DNA from: Entonaema liquescens
Lineage: Eukaryota; Ascomycota; Sordariomycetes; Xylariales; Xylariaceae
Direction: 5' to 3'
DNA: 64,000 nt
NCBI GenBank assembly: GCA_902805475.1
Contig: CADCSX010000025.1
Span: 1,240,001 to 1,304,000 of the forward strand
The translations under genes and the position numbers were made by a program. The notes beneath the pieces are model-generated. The model was not told the origin of the DNA, did not search any database, and saw only the letters and a list, made by a program, of their open reading frames with translations. This document shows, one piece after another, positions 13,515 to 25,022 of this stretch. Every line of letters begins with the position of its first letter. The first letter of the stretch is position 1.

Positions 13515-14283
13515 CTCGCGGCAAGCACTCTTGGTGAAGAATGTCGTGTACATGAACATCCATCTTGTCAGAATGGTAACCCGTGTGTTATAAATGTCTC
13601 ATTTAAATTCTACTATCAATCTTTACCAAGCTGTAGTCAAATACAAGAAATACGTTAACAGTTTGACGCTACATGGGAGTTTTAGCTATTATGCATAGGT
13701 ACACTAGGTAGGTAGCTAGTAAGCTGAGCCTGCAGTCAGCTTTGTATTTCTGTATAAGGATCTCAAAGCTTAGGTATTTAGCTGGATCTAATCTACCTTA
13801 ACTAACCTACAAGCCAATAACAACCAACCGGGTTAACAATTCCAGTCTCAGTAGCCTATTTATTCCCATTAACTCGTCGAATCCCGCACACGTCAACTTA
13901 AGGTTTGGATCGAGATCTACACCTAGGGATTTACGAAGGAAATGCTATGTTTTTGTATTTTGTAGGAAGCGCGTGAAACTCGATCCTGTCATCGCAAATC
14001 CCACTCTCTAATCTAGCAGCCAGGGACGAGTCATTAAAAATAAGGGCGAGGGTAAGGGAATCGGGATTCGGCGCGGGTTAAGGACTCCGCTTTCCGCTCC
14101 GGGTTAGAGCTGAGCCTGTAAGCGACTCTCGCCCGGGGCAAAAGTCCAGCAGGCGCTTCCTTTGGGACAGGCTTTTGCGGATCGATTAGGCGCGTCGGTA
14201 TTGGTGCGTGTGTTTTGTTGGCTTTCCCGCTGGCATTGGGATAGGAATCGAGTGAGCAATCACATAGGAGGGGGGAAGCACGT

Positions 14284-14314
14284 ACACACACACACACACA
14301 CATGTGTGTGTGTG
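14284..14314. repeat. CA/TG palindromic microsatellite
   Basis: An (AC)n tract runs directly into a (TG)n tract. The 24 nt at 14291-14314 form a perfect palindrome and could extrude a hairpin. Confidence 0.9.
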
Positions 14315-14711
14315 CAGTATGGTCTGGTGTAGGACTGCTATTTATATATATTCTCGTAGTCTTGACCTAGTAATCCTACTTCTATCAAGTTTGTGAGCTG
14401 ACCTTCTCTTATGCTTCTGGTTGTGAAACTTCCTGATTGCACGTATCTTGGCCCTCGACAAGGTCTAGGGCTTGGCTTCAATAACCCAGGGCGAGACGAA
14501 TGCGGCTGCTGTGGTTGCTTTCCATTCTATACAACTAACCAGACGACTTCCTCTTGGCACTTGAATCCAGTCACAACGTATACTTACTTTTGTATAGACG
14601 ATTTGCTAGGGAGAATCGGAGGCTTCGGAGACGACGAATAGACAATAATCTCAGCTCAGTTGTTGGTATCCGTCAAACTCGCCTAGGCAAACCAACACCT
14701 AGGGAAATAGC

Positions 14712-16766
14712 ATGGACAACGACAATGACTGGCAAGCGTCTAAGCCACCGATACTCATGGAGGAAGGATACACGACGTCTTCCTCGTTGTCGTTCCAGGA
14801 GAGAGAAAAGGGCAACGCACCGAATCCAAATACAGGGGTCCTAGCGGCGCCAGATGCGCAGAACCCGGACGCAGCAGTGACGACAAATTCCTTGACCTCG
14901 GAGGGTACGTTGGTAGACGGGGCTGAGAATAAGGAGTATGTCACAGGATACAAGCTCGCCCTGTTGCTATTCAGCGTCACGACCTTTTTCTTCTTGCTCA
15001 TGCTGGATATGTCAATCATTAGTACGGTGAGTTATCATCGATGCCAGTATTAGGGGTTATTAAGACCTGAAGGCTAACACTTCATCGAATGACAGGCCGT
15101 ACCGCAAATCACGTCGGACTTCCATAGTTTACCGGACATTGGATGGTACAGCGGTGCCTATCAGTTAGCTGGGTATGCCGACTCCTTTGATATCTGTTTA
15201 CACAAAAGTTAAAGCCCATATAACGAGTATATTAGCTTACCTGATGTCCATCTAGTGCCACGCTGCAGCCCCTGACTGGAAAGCTGTATACCCGCGTCAG
15301 AGCGAAATGGGTATTCCTGTTCTTCTTTTTCATTTTCGAAGTCGGCTCCCTGATATGCGCCGTTTCCCAATCCTCGGTCATGTTCATCATTGGCCGGGCA
15401 GTCGCAGGTGTAGGTAGTTCGGGGCTCCAGAACGGCTCTTTGACTGTTGTTGCTGGCGCCGCACCATTGGATAAACAGCCGGTGTATATCGCCTGCATGA
15501 TGGCTTGTAAGTATCGCCTTCCGGGTTAATAGCGTCAGCCAGCTAACGTCTTAATAGTCGGTCAGATTGGCCTTATTGCTGGACCATTGATCGGAGGTGT
15601 TTTCACGCAGTACGTGACCTGGAGGTGGTGCTTCTATATCAATCTTCCGCTTGGCGGGCTCGCTGGTCTATTCTTGGCTCTACTGAATGTGCCGGATCAA
15701 ACTGTCAAACCGCAGGTCTCATTCAAGCTCCTCCGCGAGGTCATCCCGCAGCTCGACCTAATCGGCTTCGCAATCTTCGCTCCCGCTGCTGTTATGTTCC
15801 TGCTGGCTTTGCAATTTGGTTCATCCGAATACCCTTGGAACTCATCCACCGTGATCGGCCTCTTCGTTGGTGCAGGCGTAACTTTCCCTATTTTCCTATG
15901 GTGGGAACGCCGTCAGGGCGACGAGGCTATGCTTCCTTTCTCAATGGTAGGAAAGCGAATCGTCTGGGTCAGCGCGATATACGGTGCTGCTTTGATGACA
16001 AGTATCTTCGTGGGAGCTCAGTTTTTCCCGATCTATTTCCAATCTGTCAAGGGTGTAGGGCCGACTATGAGTGGTGTCAATATGCTACCGAGTATTTTAT
16101 CTAGTGTGATACTAATTCTCGTATCTGGAGCACTGCGTAAGTTCTCGTTTCCTTCCTCTTGCTACCCGTTTAGGATAAACAAGTAACCCCTTTCGAAATT
16201 GTTGCTAATATCGAACAGTGTCGAGATTCGGGTACTACATCCCATGGGGAGCGTTTGCTGGAGGCGCCACCGCGATTGCTGCTGGGATGATCTCAATGTG
16301 GGGTCCTGACACGACAACGGCGTTCTGGATCGGCACTCAAATCTTGTATGGAGCTCGTGGCTGTGGCATACAGATCGGGTTGATAGCCCTGCAGAACAAC
16401 CTTCCGCCTGCGCAGAGCGCAATGGGCGTCGCGTTTCTGATATTCTGCCAAAACTTCTCCGCGGCGGTCTTCTCCGTGGTTGCGAATACCATCTTCCAAC
16501 AGACGTTACAGAGGCAGATCACGATACTTGCACCTTCGATAGACCCAGCTTTGGCATTAGCCGCAGGTGGTAGTGCGGAAGCCGTACGAGCCTTGGCCCC
16601 ACCGGACAGTCCGGAGCTCCGTGGAGTACTCTTAGCCTTTTCCAAGGCCTTCGACACGACTGCCTACTTGCTGATCGCTTGCGCTTCTCTGGCCTTTGTG
16701 TCATCTTGGTGGATGGGTTGGGTCGATGTGAGAAAGAAGAAGCAACCCGAGAAAGGAGAGGCGTAA
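14712..16766 (+). CDS. MFS drug/toxin efflux transporter, DHA2-like (5 exons)
   Basis: Proton-antiport efflux pump of the plasma membrane, 14-TM DHA2 type. Exons 14712-15026, 15096-15172, 15256-15506, 15558-16136 and 16219-16766 join to 589 residues. After a hydrophilic N-tail of about 75 residues come TM1 with LDMSIIST, the AVPQIT and WYSGAYQLA segments, the loop LTGKLYTRVRAKW, the motif GRAVAGVGSSGLQNG and the motif-C-like GQIGLIAGPLIGGVFTQ with the following WRWCFYINLPLGG. These are hallmarks of fungal toxin and multidrug exporters. Introns are 50-85 nt with AG acceptors. It lies downstream of the Zn2Cys6 gene. Substrate cannot be inferred; no biosynthetic backbone gene is present in the window. 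Confidence 0.92.
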
Positions 16767-17983
16767 GAGCAAACCCGGACTGGTCGATTAGTAGTATTAT
16801 TACCTTATTAATTTGTTCACAGGCATTAAATTCGTTGCCACATGTTGGTATAAAATGTTTGGATATAAAGGGTTTATATAGGGACGGAATAGAAGGATGG
16901 CCCTTTTCAACCCGGGCATGACAAAAGTAGATAGATAGAGTAATAGTTGTCGAATTCTCCCGGGCCGCATATTGCGCTTTCGCTGTTGGGAGGAGCTACA
17001 AGAGAATAACGATTTGGCAGTATTTTAGATATGCATGAGGCGTATCTATGTATGTGAAAGAATGATAGTTAATCATGAGAGCGAACGAATCTCGGCTGCG
17101 CATAAGTTTAAGAAGCCAAGAGGTTAGAAATTCCGTCGTATCCGAGGAGTTAATGCCCGTTGCTTGCAGATCGGATGAACTGGGTGGCCGAAGAGGCATA
17201 GAAAGTTAATCAGCATCTTCTTAATTCATTAATGATAGAAACTGAAACGGATGAACTTATAACCCCTTCATTAGTTGTAAGTGAGTAAGTACGCTCATAC
17301 CCAGCTGCGTATTTTACAAAGCAACATACTGCTAATGAGAGAGGACGTCGGCCCTCGCGCGCCTCGGTATATGGGCCTCCGCTTTCGTGGTGTATCCGAT
17401 TTTATCTTATCGAATAGGAATATTATAAATATTATAAAATCACTGAAGAATCATGACAGTAATATGTTAGTTGGATTTGACGTTTGTTAATTCTTACATC
17501 ACATAAGTTACGTGTAGGAAGTTTGGAAGTTTGGAAGTTTGATAGTGAATAATGGTACACGGTTAAGTACCTAGGTACATAACAGTTTCCAGGTTGTAAG
17601 TAAAGTCAGGGATGTACCTAGGTACCATCTCTCTTAGCTTCAGCCACGACTCAGCCATAAATCATAAATCTACCAACTTTAGCGTCACATGGGGGGTACT
17701 AGTAGCGGTAAAAATAGAACAATACGGGAGTCCTCCCAACTGGGGGCGTTGATGGGGTTCTTGACTTTTACATACAAGCGCTTTACAAGTGTTAGAGCAC
17801 TAAACAACTAAACAACTGAACAACTAATAGCCAATCATCCCAACCATCTCCAATTATTTCAACATATTTCTGATGGCTGAGTCCTGGTCCCAAAGTCTGA
17901 GGCCTGATGTCGTGTCACTGGCCTCGCGACCCATTCTTGGCCCAGATTCACTCATTATCTGTGAACACGAAGGCTTGGTTCAT

Positions 17984-18015
<32 letters not shown>

Positions 18016-18213
18016 AAAAAAAGAAAAGAAAAGATTGGTTCATAAAAGCATTGATCCAGTCTTCGGCGTCTGCTAAGAATATGTTCGTCTAGTTTCTCTT
18101 GTTTTATTTTCTAAACCACGCTCTTTGTCTTAGCAGACCCTTACCCTCATTTTTGTTAAATACGGGATACGATTCATACATATTAGGTGTGCAAGCTACG
18201 TAGCTTAGGAACA
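16767..18213. other. Intergenic region
   Basis: No gene supported. Holds two copies of the palindrome GTACCTAGGTAC at 17567-17578 and 17614-17625, a short TTTGGAAG tandem repeat near 17519-17541, and a T15A15 tract at 17985-18014. Confidence 0.6.
17985..18014. repeat. T15A15 perfect palindrome
   Basis: Fifteen T followed by fifteen A, then a G-interrupted A-rich stretch. The whole is flanked by 9-bp direct repeats TTGGTTCAT at 17975-17983 and 18035-18043. Confidence 0.85.
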
Positions 18214-19446
18214 ATGCCATTCATTCCAAACACTCCCGAGTCCTTGTTGGGTCGCTCCGATTCCAAAAACCCAAACACGACATGTCGAGGTATCACTTCA
18301 GGTGGTCGTCCTTGTCGACGGCCACTGAACTCTTCTCCAGGCTCGTCACCAGCGCCTCCTCCGCCTAAAGTCAAGAAGGGACTACGCGTTGACGATCCCC
18401 GAGACCCCGATCTCTACTGCTGGCAACATAAGGACCAGGCAATATCGTCCGCAAAGTCCAGTCCGGGGCCCAGGACGAATATGGCGCCTATCCTCGAATC
18501 TCGTCAAAGCTTGGAGAGCCTTTTTGATCGTCTAGGAATAGTCGAGGCACAGAGGCAGGGGAAAAGACCAACGAATAACCCTTACGGAGAGAAAATATCA
18601 CAACCACCAACACAACCTAGAACGAAGAAATCGAGCTTCTGTTGCTGTTTTACAATCACTGAAGAAATAGAAGAGGAAGAACTTCCAGCACGACCACAAC
18701 CCAGACCACTGCAAACCGCACCTGCGAAACCCATGTCTTCTAGACCGGCGAACCAACATCTCGCACCTCCTTCTGCGCAATCACGACCAAGTGGCGAGTC
18801 TTTGAGACCGCATTCGAACCATTCCGATACCTCTCAAACATCACAATACTTATCCTTAATCCCGGGAACAGCATCGCCGCAGACGGCCTCGCAGCTCATG
18901 GCAGAGCTAGCCAAACCCATCTCTCAGCAGGACGAAGCCGGTTATATCTACATCTTCTGGCTAACGCCCGAATCTAAACCGTCAACCCCTCCGGCGGAGG
19001 CGGCTAAATCCCTCCTAACACCGCCTCGTCCAGACGGGCGCCAACGACGACCAAGCGACGTGATGGAGTCTTACGCTGTTAAGGACAGCAAGACCGGATC
19101 GTCCAAGAAAATCCTTTTGAAAATCGGCAGGGCGTCCAACGTCCAACGACGTCTAAACGAATGGACGCGCCAGTGTGGTTATAACATATCGCTTATCCGT
19201 TATTATCCCTACATCTCTTCAAGTCAGTCGGAAGAGCCCCGGAAGATGCCACACAGTCATAAAGTTGAGCGCTTGGTACATCTCGAACTTGCAGGTGCTG
19301 GTCTTCGAGTAAGCGACAAGGCCAACTGTGAAGTTTGCGGTAAAGCCCACAGAGAGTGGTTCGAGATCGATGCGACTAGGAAGGGAATCGCAATGGTTGA
19401 CGAGGTTGTCAAGCGCTGGTCCGACTGGGACGAAGCCAGCACATAG
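18214..19446 (+). CDS. T5orf172 / GIY-YIG-like domain protein (Mug113-like)
   Basis: Single-exon protein of 410 residues. The start is set at the ATG for MPFIPNTPESLL because the frame upstream contains only a GTG. The N-terminal part has a conserved-looking Cys/His segment (TCRGITSGGRPCRRPL, then LYCWQHKD), plausibly metal-binding, followed by a Pro/Ser-rich linker. The C-terminal part from about residue 243 (GYIYIFWLTPE) to 405 has the layout of the T5orf172/Mug113 branch of GIY-YIG-like folds: ILLKIGRASNVQRRLNEW, a HKVERLVHLEL segment and a closing EWFEID. Family members in fungi are common but functionally uncharacterised; nuclease activity is not established. Domain recognition is from memory of the family. 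Confidence 0.75.
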   Translation: MPFIPNTPESLLGRSDSKNPNTTCRGITSGGRPCRRPLNSSPGSSPAPPPPKVKKGLRVDDPRDPDLYCWQHKDQAISSAKSSPGPRTNMAPILESRQSLESLFDRLGIVEAQRQGKRPTNNPYGEKISQPPTQPRTKKSSFCCCFTITEEIEEEELPARPQPRPLQTAPAKPMSSRPANQHLAPPSAQSRPSGESLRPHSNHSDTSQTSQYLSLIPGTASPQTASQLMAELAKPISQQDEAGYIYIFWLTPESKPSTPPAEAAKSLLTPPRPDGRQRRPSDVMESYAVKDSKTGSSKKILLKIGRASNVQRRLNEWTRQCGYNISLIRYYPYISSSQSEEPRKMPHSHKVERLVHLELAGAGLRVSDKANCEVCGKAHREWFEIDATRKGIAMVDEVVKRWSDWDEAST

Positions 19447-20947
19447 TCAGCCAACTTCTAGTTAGAGGATGCCTAGGGTATGATGGCATTACGATGTCAG
19501 AAGGATATCAAGGGCGCTTTTACCATGCCATTTTTCGATACGGCATTGCGGTCGGATAGGATGCATACTTCAGGTAGGTGTAGAACGAATCCTCATCTAC
19601 CTGGTAGATAGGATGTAACCAAGACTGCCTATTTCGGTAGTTCAACCGTGAGTCGTGTGCTCCGTGTAACTGTGTCCCTTACGTCCTTGGGTTATTATCG
19701 CACCTCGCATCTCGCATTACTACGCTCTATAGGCGTAGATAATCCCCGACGGCACTTTTCCGTCCCGCATGGGTTGCGGAAAATGTCGTCTATCCGACGG
19801 TTCGGGTCACCTCATTGCAGTCAATTTACTTTAATTTGAAACATTCTTCGAAGAACGAATAGGAACATTGCCTCTTGTGATTCAGTGCCGTTTCTGCAGA
19901 AGCCTTGATGCCGTGATACTCGAATTTTTCACCCTTAATGTTGATGTTGCACTCGTTAAGATTACTCGATATATGATGGTTTTATGATGATACCCGAGGC
20001 AAGCCTATCAGTGAAGAGCCCGACTTGTGGCGTTTTTCGATTCGGACCTCCTTTACACGTCAGTAACGATCTTGAACTTTACTTATGCTGACCTTGGTCC
20101 AGGGATAGTCGACATATCTTGGCAAGCCAATTTTTACGTGTACTATGTAAAAGCTTCGCTTCCTCATGCATGCAGAGTCAAGGCATCGCGTCACGACCCT
20201 ATCTTAGCAGTACCCCAACTCGCCTATACAGAAGAACCAAAAGGTTCTTTAGCATTTATATCATGCTTAAATAAGTTCGAGCTAATATTGGACAGTTTGT
20301 CTCAGGAACTTTTGCTTGGGACAGATACCTACCTCCTATGTACCTCTAATCAATGTCTACGTGTAGTTCAACCACCCAAATAATCCAATGTATGAATTAT
20401 TGAACTCGTAAGCTGTCATACGTGCTACTTTATCCGTTCATAGAACATCTTATTCGAAGCATCGGTCGGAGGATCAATTGCTAGTATGGGGCTTTACTTT
20501 CAACCGTAGGAACGCCTTACTGTGACCTTATAGTTGTAGCCAGAAGATGCAATGCTACGCTGTGCTTCGCGACTTGAATCCAAGACGGTACTTACATACA
20601 ATGTACAAGCCCAGCCGCACCTAGAACTTCCTTTAGCGTTTCTTCCAGAAGGATTCGTACCAAGATATGCCACCGTAAGAAGCGCGTCCGGACAACATGA
20701 CTGGTCAGTGGAAATCTCCCGTCGCAAGCCATTGCTGACTATACTTCCTAGCGCCTGTCTCGCATACAGTGCTTCATCCCTGCTGCCAACTTGCCTCGTG
20801 GCAATTATGTCTTTAGATTCCTCGGTATTTGATGGCTGGCCAATCTCGCATGTCAATTTTGCTCCTACTTAGGCAATCTTCTGGAACAATATTCGTTTGT
20901 GTAGCTCTGAAGAGACCTCAATAGCCTTGCGCCTCATAGACTACGCG
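19447..20947. other. Intergenic region
   Basis: No convincing gene. Open frames at about 20027-20383 and 20500-20872 overlap on both strands, lack motifs and have unconvincing composition. Confidence 0.55.
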
Positions 20948-22591
20948 ATGTCAGGCCGTGCGTCAGATGTAAGCCATGATGACGATTCCGCGGCTTCGTT
21001 TTCGTGGGAATCTAGTCGGACTATTGCAGTTGATCAAGATGTGTCGGTGATATCGTGGGGTAGCGGCAGCGGGCCATCGTTACCGTCAGTTGACGATGAT
21101 ACTCAGACGGTTGGTATCCATTGAGATGAGGACTTATCTCCATTTAATTAACTCGTCATAGGAGACCATGTCAGTTTCATCAGGGAGCATGAGGTATAAT
21201 ATATCTAAAGGCCCAGAGTTACTATAGATCAAACAGTCATTGACTATTTTGAAGATCTTCGACCATGTCGCTAGATTCGAGCCTTTACCATTATGTCCAT
21301 GAGAATGGCCGAACTTATCATCGATATAAAGAAGGCAGTACGGGTAATTCCACCCCCGTGAAACTTTGAGCCACCTAATTAACATTACCGTCTAGGATAT
21401 TTCTTACCAAATGATGCCGTACGTCTTGAGTCGCATTCCCAAGAATTCGTCTTTATATCTGATTACCGATTTCCGTAGGCAGAACAAGAACGATTAGGTA
21501 CTTCAAATATTAAGAATTTTTTATTCAATATTATATCCTGACACTTACATTCGAGGCAGATCTACAACACCAACTTTTCATATTAACTGTTGGAAACAAA
21601 CTCAATATCGCTCCAATACCGGAGAACCCTCGGCGGGTCTTAGATATTGCGACAGGTTCGCCTATACTCCCTACCTCTTCTCTCCTTTTTCTAACACAAC
21701 TTTAGGGACGGGTATATGGGCTATAGAATTTGGTTAGATTCATTATTATCTAAGAACCTAAGTATGACTTTAGCTCCTGGATGCTGACTTACCAGGTAGC
21801 TTTCCAACATCCCGAATCCCACGTTGTTGGGACAGACTTGAGCCCGATCCAACCTGAATAGTGCGTGCACCTGACATTCAGTATGAAATACTAACTCATA
21901 ACGCTGGGAGACGCGCTGATCGTATTCCGTATAGCTTACCAGAGAACTGCAAGTTCGAAATCGATGATGCAGAAGACGAATGGACATTCCATGAGCCGTT
22001 CGACTTCATCCATGGACGGGCGCTAATGAGCTGCTTCAACAATCCGGCAGCGGTAGTGAAGCAGGGGTTCGAGAACTTAGCACCAGGGGGCTTCATGGAA
22101 TTCCAGGACGCGTTATTCCCGATGAGCTATGTAGGCGAGCCGCCGACAGAGTCAGCACTGTATCGGTGGAATCAGATGATGCTCGAAGGTGTCTCTCGGC
22201 TCGGCCGCTCCTGGAGCAACGCTCGGAATTACCATCGCTACTTCGAGGAGGCCGGCTTCGAGAATATCGTCGAAAAGCGATTCTACTGGCCCACTAGTCC
22301 ATGGGCGAAGGGGCAATACTACAAGACCGTCGCCACGTACTTCCGGGAGGACTTGCTCACTGGTCTCGAGGGCATAAGTCTTAGGGTATTGGGAGTGCTC
22401 GGCATGTCACCTGACGAAGTTCGGGAATTCGTCGAGGAGGTTAAGAAGGATCTCAGGGGTACTAGCGTTCATGCGTATGTAACTGTGTAAGTCTACCGTT
22501 CGTTTAAGGGTAAATGTCGTCGTCTCAGTATAGTTCGCTTACAAGTTCTAGGACGTATATATATGGACAAAAACCGGGTAGTCCAACTTAA
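20948..22591 (+). CDS. LaeA-like S-adenosylmethionine methyltransferase (9 exons)
   Basis: Class I SAM-dependent methyltransferase of the large fungal LaeA-like/TAM-domain family. Exons: 20948-21113, 21275-21337, 21396-21418, 21479-21497, 21560-21655, 21706-21732, 21800-21860, 21935-22486 and 22552-22591, giving 348 residues. Spliced motifs follow the family order: YHYVHENGRTYHRYKEG, YFLPND, AEQERLDLQHQLF, RVLDIATGTGIWAIEFA (SAM motif I, assembled from three exons), HPESHVVGTDLSPIQP, ENCKFEIDDAEDEW, FDFIHGRAL, and a terminal HAYVTVTYIYGQKP split over the last intron. Most family members have no known substrate; a role in secondary metabolism is only an analogy. The first intron (161 nt) is the least certain junction; the rest are mutually consistent in phase. 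Confidence 0.85.
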
Positions 22592-23076
22592 TGATAATAG
22601 ATATTCTCAATGAAATTTATTTCGTCGCTTTCTTGTCCGCGTACTAGAATAGGTACCTAGGTAGTCAGTTGCTTCTTACTTGTGATGGGTTTAACCAGCT
22701 CCTCCCCGCCAGTCTACCTCAAAAAGTGACCACCTCTAAATCCTACTTTTACCTTACTTTAACCTTTAGTCCTCTTATTATCTAGAAATATCTGATCCTC
22801 TTAGTCTTGTGTTATATTCTTGCGAACTTGTTTGGTTCCGACTCAACATTCAAAAAATGATACGTCAATAAATGCTACTTTGGGATATTAGGGTGCATCC
22901 GGAGAGCAAAACGATCCTATATTTTATAACCTACCAATCAACGTCACATATCGGTTTAGGTGCACATGCAGGCTCCCTAAACAAACGGATGTCATGTCGG
23001 ACGACCTACTTACCCTCTACTCAAGTTCCCCAAACTCGTTTCGTCGGATCATCATTCAACGTTGGTAAAGTGAATC
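22592..23076. other. Intergenic region
   Basis: No gene seen. Contains a TAGGTACCTAGGTA copy at 22650-22663 and the presumed promoter of the MYND gene. Confidence 0.5.
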
Positions 23077-24344
23077 ATGGCGAGCGAGAATCGTACATAC
23101 TACGGAACCTCGTGCATCGTTTGCAACGCGTCCAATACTCGCTTTTGCGACCGATGCAAGAGCACTCGTTACTGTTCAAAAGAATGCCAGCGCGCTGATT
23201 GGACTACGCACAAGCTTCTCTGCCCAGCCTTCTTAAAATTTGACGTTACCAAGCGACCAAGCAAGGAACACGTCCGAGCCATTTTCTTCCCGGTGAATAA
23301 GGATAAGCCGGAGGTGATCTGGCTCCATTGTCCTTGGCATAAGGATGAAGATGATGAAGACTATGGTTTGAGCTATCAGTTTCCTGATAAAGATGAGCAT
23401 CGACTGTTGGGTGAGGATGCATTCTGTAGGTCTATGACCGTTCAGAGAAATAAGCTCCTGGAAAGAAACCTGTCTAATACAATCCGCCTCTGCCATCGAG
23501 ATGCTGCCCTGGTTGATGGGTCTCTTCCTAACAAGAGTATTGCTACCATCACAGCTACTAAGCCGTGGCAGTCCTTTGATTGGCGAGGTCCAATCCTGGC
23601 TTACGGCACAGAGGGACTTGGCGTCGACCAGACAACCTGCAGAGACCTCGATATGAACGACTTCCGGCATATCGCGGACTACTTGCTCTCGTACTACGCC
23701 GTACCAGCACCGGTCGTCGGGAAATCCCTTAGCGGGGGGATCAGGGGTGTCATGATCAATTGCCTGGGCGATCAAAAGATGTGCAACAGACCCAAGTTCG
23801 AAGCAATCGAGATCCCGCCATCTGACCTCGTGTTCTCCGAGCACGACGTCTCCGACATCGCGAAACGCGTTGAGATGCCCATATTTACACGGCGTTGTGA
23901 ACCCAATCCGAAATGGGCCTTCGAAAAGACAACAAGATGTTCAAGGGTGAAAGCCCCTTCAACAACCAGGACGCCACGTTCCTGCACTTATCCCTCGACC
24001 CAAAAGCCGAGGGCAACCTTAAAAAGGGGACTTTGGGCTGGGGATGGGCCCCTATCCAATGGCAGAAAAGCGTGGGGAGCGTTGTTGTCGTGCGTCAAGA
24101 TAAGAAGCCTCTACACCCATTACACGCGGAGGCACTGTCTGCATATTGCCGCTACCGGGCACGGTCGCTGGTAGCTCATTCCATAGGAGAATATGCACCG
24201 GAAAAGCCTATGAAGAAAGAAACTGTTCTATCTATGATTTGTCGGCCTGCATTTATTATCTCTTGGTATGACTTCTTGGAGGAGAAGAGAAAAAAGGGGG
24301 AGGATGCTGATGCGCCGTATCCTTATTACGACGTTGATATTTAG
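23077..24344 (+). CDS. MYND-type zinc finger protein with one frameshift
   Basis: The N-terminus is a complete MYND zinc finger: Cys13, Cys16, Cys24, Cys27, Cys33, Cys37, His45 and Cys49, with the typical YCSKECQRADW core. MYND fingers bind proline-rich partner proteins. The rest resembles a fungal family of MYND proteins with a conserved C-terminal half (MFKGESPFNNQDATFLHL, KPLHPLHAEAL, AHSIGEYAPE). The first frame reads well to about nt 23925 (WAFEK) and the conserved continuation is in another frame, so a single base appears to be missing around 23926-23930. Either the allele is broken or the sequence has an indel; no intron can join the halves here because the conserved text is continuous across the break. 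Ends at 24344. Confidence 0.75.
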
Positions 24345-25022
24345 GGGTCAGCGGTTTAAGGAAACGGCTAAGGGTAATATGGAAAGAGACTGCTCAGAAG
24401 ACAGGAATTTGGGAACCAGACAGAAGAAAGAATTTGAAGGTAATATTCGGGGTTAATAGTTACTTGTGACAAATCTATACTTACCTACCTGGGTACGTTG
24501 AAGCACAGTGCTTGTAAAGTCTTGGTTTTAAGTAAACAGTAGCGGTACGAGTCAAGTATACTGATTCTTTCAGCTTGACTTGTAGAGGGGTCTACCCCTG
24601 GCTTCTCTATCTGGGGCGGCTGGCCCAAGCACCCAGACCTGGTGTCCCAGTGGCTTGGATAGCACTCGCGCTTAGTTCAGGGTGAAGTACTGCTTACATC
24701 TTTAGCGCGTAGAGAAATCCCCGAACAACGTCTTTCATCCAATAACTACCTATGAGCTGGGCAGGGCTCGTGAGCTTGTCCCTTTCTAGTACCCAGGTCG
24801 CTGGATACCCCGTTCTATGATAGGTACCTACGTAATCACAAGTCGATGGCAAAAGAAAATAATTAAGTTGGAGTCTCGCTCACACTTTATTTTGAAAATA
24901 TATACTTTAAGTAACATATGGACAGGCATCAAATTTATATACAAGAATCCTAACCCGGAATCATCTCCCACAACAACATCTGCGCGGCGTGCAACCGCTC
25001 ATAAATTCTATTCTACATCGAC
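24345..25022. other. Intergenic region between convergent genes
   Basis: No gene seen. This is the 3' flank of both the MYND gene and the minus-strand protease gene. A partial inverted repeat-like segment lies at 24585-24620 but no clear element boundaries. Confidence 0.5.

Larger units (their letters stand above)
13172..14711. other. Intergenic region with microsatellites
   Basis: No gene supported. Contains an (AT)n run at about 13489-13514 and a CA/TG dinucleotide palindrome at 14284-14314. A short frame at 14411-14641 lies in the probable leader of the MFS gene and has no recognisable features. Confidence 0.6.
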
